Origin: Bin55 sp028819195 | GTDB taxonomy: Bacteria > Pseudomonadota > Gammaproteobacteria > Pseudomonadales > Azotimanducaceae | Length of the DNA: 64,000 nucleotides | Direction of reading: 5' to 3' | Assembly (NCBI GenBank): GCA_028819195.1 | Contig: JAPPMF010000019.1 | Coordinates: forward strand, 52,569-116,568 | Shown here: positions 62,590 to 64,000 of the stretch, one piece after another | Position numbering within the stretch: position 1 is the stretch's first letter | Layout: each line of letters begins with the position of its first letter | Notes under the pieces: generated by a model | What the model saw: only the letters and a program-made list of their open reading frames with translations | The model's database searches: none | What the model was told of the DNA's origin: nothing | Program-made: the position numbers and the translations under genes

Positions 62590-63426
62590 TTACTCTAGTA
62601 GGTCAAGTAACTCATCAGTTGCTTGTTGTAGGTAGACATCTTCTGGAAACTCAAGCGTTGCGCGATTTAACACCTTCATAAATTCAGAATTTTCATCGCG
62701 CAACGCCAACCATTCCAACCACAGTTGAAAAACCATTGATCTTCCCCAAGTGGGTGAATGGGTAAGCGATGCGTTGGTAGGTGAAACTTCAAGTGCTTGA
62801 TGGATCGTCGCTTCGACGTCTTCATCTATACCAAAACCTGGGATCGGACGTACTGCGAGCATTGTTTGTGCAACTTTCGTTCGCAAGTTTTCTGAATCTA
62901 ACTCGATTGCTGCATCGAGGTGGTCTTGCATACTGAGAACTAGTTCAAAAGTATTGTCAGGTTCATGTTTGACCCTTAACCTATACAAGATTGCCAAAAG
63001 TGCCTGTACCTCGACAGATTTATTTTCTATACTATCGAGTGTTTGTATCGTTTCGATGAGTAACCGTTTTACTTGATCAGATTCACCGAAACTTTCTTCA
63101 ACCAAGATTAGATTGAACGAAACATACGCGTACCAATAAGTCCGGATACTTTCAGATACAACACCGTTCTTGTTGGGGGGAGAGAGTAATTGGTACTTGA
63201 GTTGATACAGGTCTTGCGGATCTTGTCGTTGCAGGGTTCGGTTCCTCAGTGCAAACGTACGTGCTTCAAGGGTATCCCAAGAAAATTCCCACTCCGGATC
63301 GTCAGTTAAAGTATCTTGGCTCGACTGGTGGGTTTGAGAGTCTTCAATGTCGTCTTTGTCAATAGGTTGGCAAGCGGTGAGAAACAATACTAGAAAAACC
63401 AACAAAGACAGGAAACGTATTTTCAC
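62590..63426 (-). CDS. Hypothetical helical-repeat lipoprotein
   Basis: A 278-residue lipoprotein with signal and lipobox (LVFLVLFLTACQ; Cys near residue 19). The rest is helical with TPR-like units (LQDHLDAAIELDSENLRTKV, AQTMLAVRPIPGFGID). No family is recognised; it superficially resembles TatT-type periplasmic TPR lipoproteins. The stop codon lies in a tagagta/tactcta hairpin that may be a shared terminator with priA. Confidence 0.55.
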   Translation of the reverse strand: MKIRFLSLLVFLVLFLTACQPIDKDDIEDSQTHQSSQDTLTDDPEWEFSWDTLEARTFALRNRTLQRQDPQDLYQLKYQLLSPPNKNGVVSESIRTYWYAYVSFNLILVEESFGESDQVKRLLIETIQTLDSIENKSVEVQALLAILYRLRVKHEPDNTFELVLSMQDHLDAAIELDSENLRTKVAQTMLAVRPIPGFGIDEDVEATIHQALEVSPTNASLTHSPTWGRSMVFQLWLEWLALRDENSEFMKVLNRATLEFPEDVYLQQATDELLDLLE

Positions 63427-63873
63427 AATAACTCATCGTTGTAAATCTGGTAGTTTCTAGTATAACAAGAATCACGCAACTATGATGAACTCGTATCTAG
63501 AAATGGTAAAGAACGTTGCGTATTCTTTGATCGAACGAACTAACTTAATCAGAGGTTCCGTATACCACCAAACTTTATTTGTTTAGACATCGGATTTTTG
63601 CTATAACGAAAACCACAATTTTGCGACACTCAATCCTAAAAACCATATCGCGAGTTTGTTGAGTTCGTGATACTGTGGATTGTCGTCAGCCTCGAGAACA
63701 GACTTTGGTGCTGCGTAGATTTCTTCGATGTGTTCCGAGAGTAAGCGTTAATTTATCCTATTTTTCTAGGGTAAAAACTTCGCCTGAAAAACTTGACTTT
63801 TTTAAACGTATAATAAGCAGATGAAAGTGTGTTCTTTCACTAGTCAATCAAAAAAGAATAAGGAAAACCACTG
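63427..63873. other. Intergenic with candidate promoter
   Basis: 447 bases. A minus-10-like TATAAT lies near 63808, and TTGAC occurs upstream with too short a spacer to be its partner. A ribosome site aaggaaa lies nine bases before the ATG at 63874. No gene is supported. Confidence 0.45.
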
Positions 63874-64000
63874 ATGAAAATCTACCGATTTATCGTTCCA
63901 GTGCTACTGTTCTTTGGGGGGAGTGAACCTATACGGAGAAAACGGAGGTGTTAATGGTTTTAACACTGGTAACTGCCAAGGTGTTTCTTTATGGGCACCA
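63874..64000 (+). pseudogene. Paralogue of the HExxH secreted protein, frameshifted at a G6 tract, cut by window edge
   Basis: MKIYRFIVPVLLFFGG matches the signal of the gene at 22784, with nearly the same upstream leader. The run of six Gs at 63916-63921 shifts the frame; removing one G gives VNLYGENGGVNGFNTGNCQG, aligning with the sibling's ADNRGPVVGYDVENCDG. In the frame as given it stops after 26 residues. Either decayed or phase-variable, or a read error. Confidence 0.65.

Noticed and set aside
63795..63815. TTGACT and TATAAT near the right-edge gene as a promoter
   Set aside because: The spacer is about ten bases, too short for a sigma-70 promoter, so only the minus-10-like element is mentioned.

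Overview
The window comes from a gammaproteobacterium. The right third has the typical gammaproteobacterial run hslV-hslU-DUF971-ubiE-ubiJ-ubiB, with a SPOR protein, rpmE and priA nearby. The DNA is AT-leaning, and several genes start with TTG or GTG. No rRNA, tRNA or CRISPR array was seen. The large restriction-modification (R-M) load, decayed mobile DNA, gene duplications and a eukaryote-like sterol methyltransferase would suit an uncultured, possibly host-associated, lineage. That lifestyle is inference only.

Region 1 (1 to about 19.2 kb) is the backbone of an integrative conjugative element of the PFGI-1/SPI-7 type, mostly on the minus strand: ParB, TIGR03761/AcaB, DUF3577, DUF6573, PilL, a small membrane protein, TIGR03759, TraD coupling ATPase, TIGR03747 and DUF2857. 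The backbone is broken up by R-M cassettes: R-M1 (1-1881, endonuclease running off the left edge), R-M2 (8785-10515, opposite strand), R-M3 (12767-14539, an RsrI/EcoRI-type GAATTC system whose endonuclease gene has one frameshift) and R-M4 (14671-16436, gamma-class methylase plus probable endonuclease). There is also a HEPN/MNT remnant and an orphan methylase with a DPQY motif (18473-19222). ParA, DnaB, SSB, TopB, integrase and att sites are not visible, so the element looks reduced or rearranged.

Region 2 (19.2 to 32.3 kb) is accessory and scarred. It holds a TlpA-like lipoprotein and its decayed paralogue, a second TlpA-like protein, three transposase genes (at least one decayed), and a 25-bp perfect inverted repeat bounding 6.6 kb. 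A secreted HExxH protein is coupled to a membrane-anchored partner; a fragment of a partner paralogue lies at 29.0 kb, and a frameshifted paralogue of the HExxH gene starts at the right edge. Two adjacent beta-class methylases close the region, one carrying a catalytically degenerate nuclease-like (SNase) tail.

Region 3 (32.3 to 49.7 kb) holds tandem membrane-anchored helical-repeat proteins, a COG2908 phosphoesterase, a glycosyltransferase and a VanY-type carboxypeptidase. Next come a sterol C24-methyltransferase homologue, a GPP34-cytochrome P450 fusion and a TonB receptor. A sigma-region-4-like regulator and an intact, tail-to-tail EcoRV-type R-M pair follow.

Region 4 (49.7 to 64 kb) is housekeeping: ubiquinone synthesis, the HslUV protease, penicillin-binding protein 1A, an M48 peptidase, L31, PriA and a lipoprotein. 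In all, the window has eight DNA methyltransferase genes and five recognisable or probable restriction endonuclease genes.
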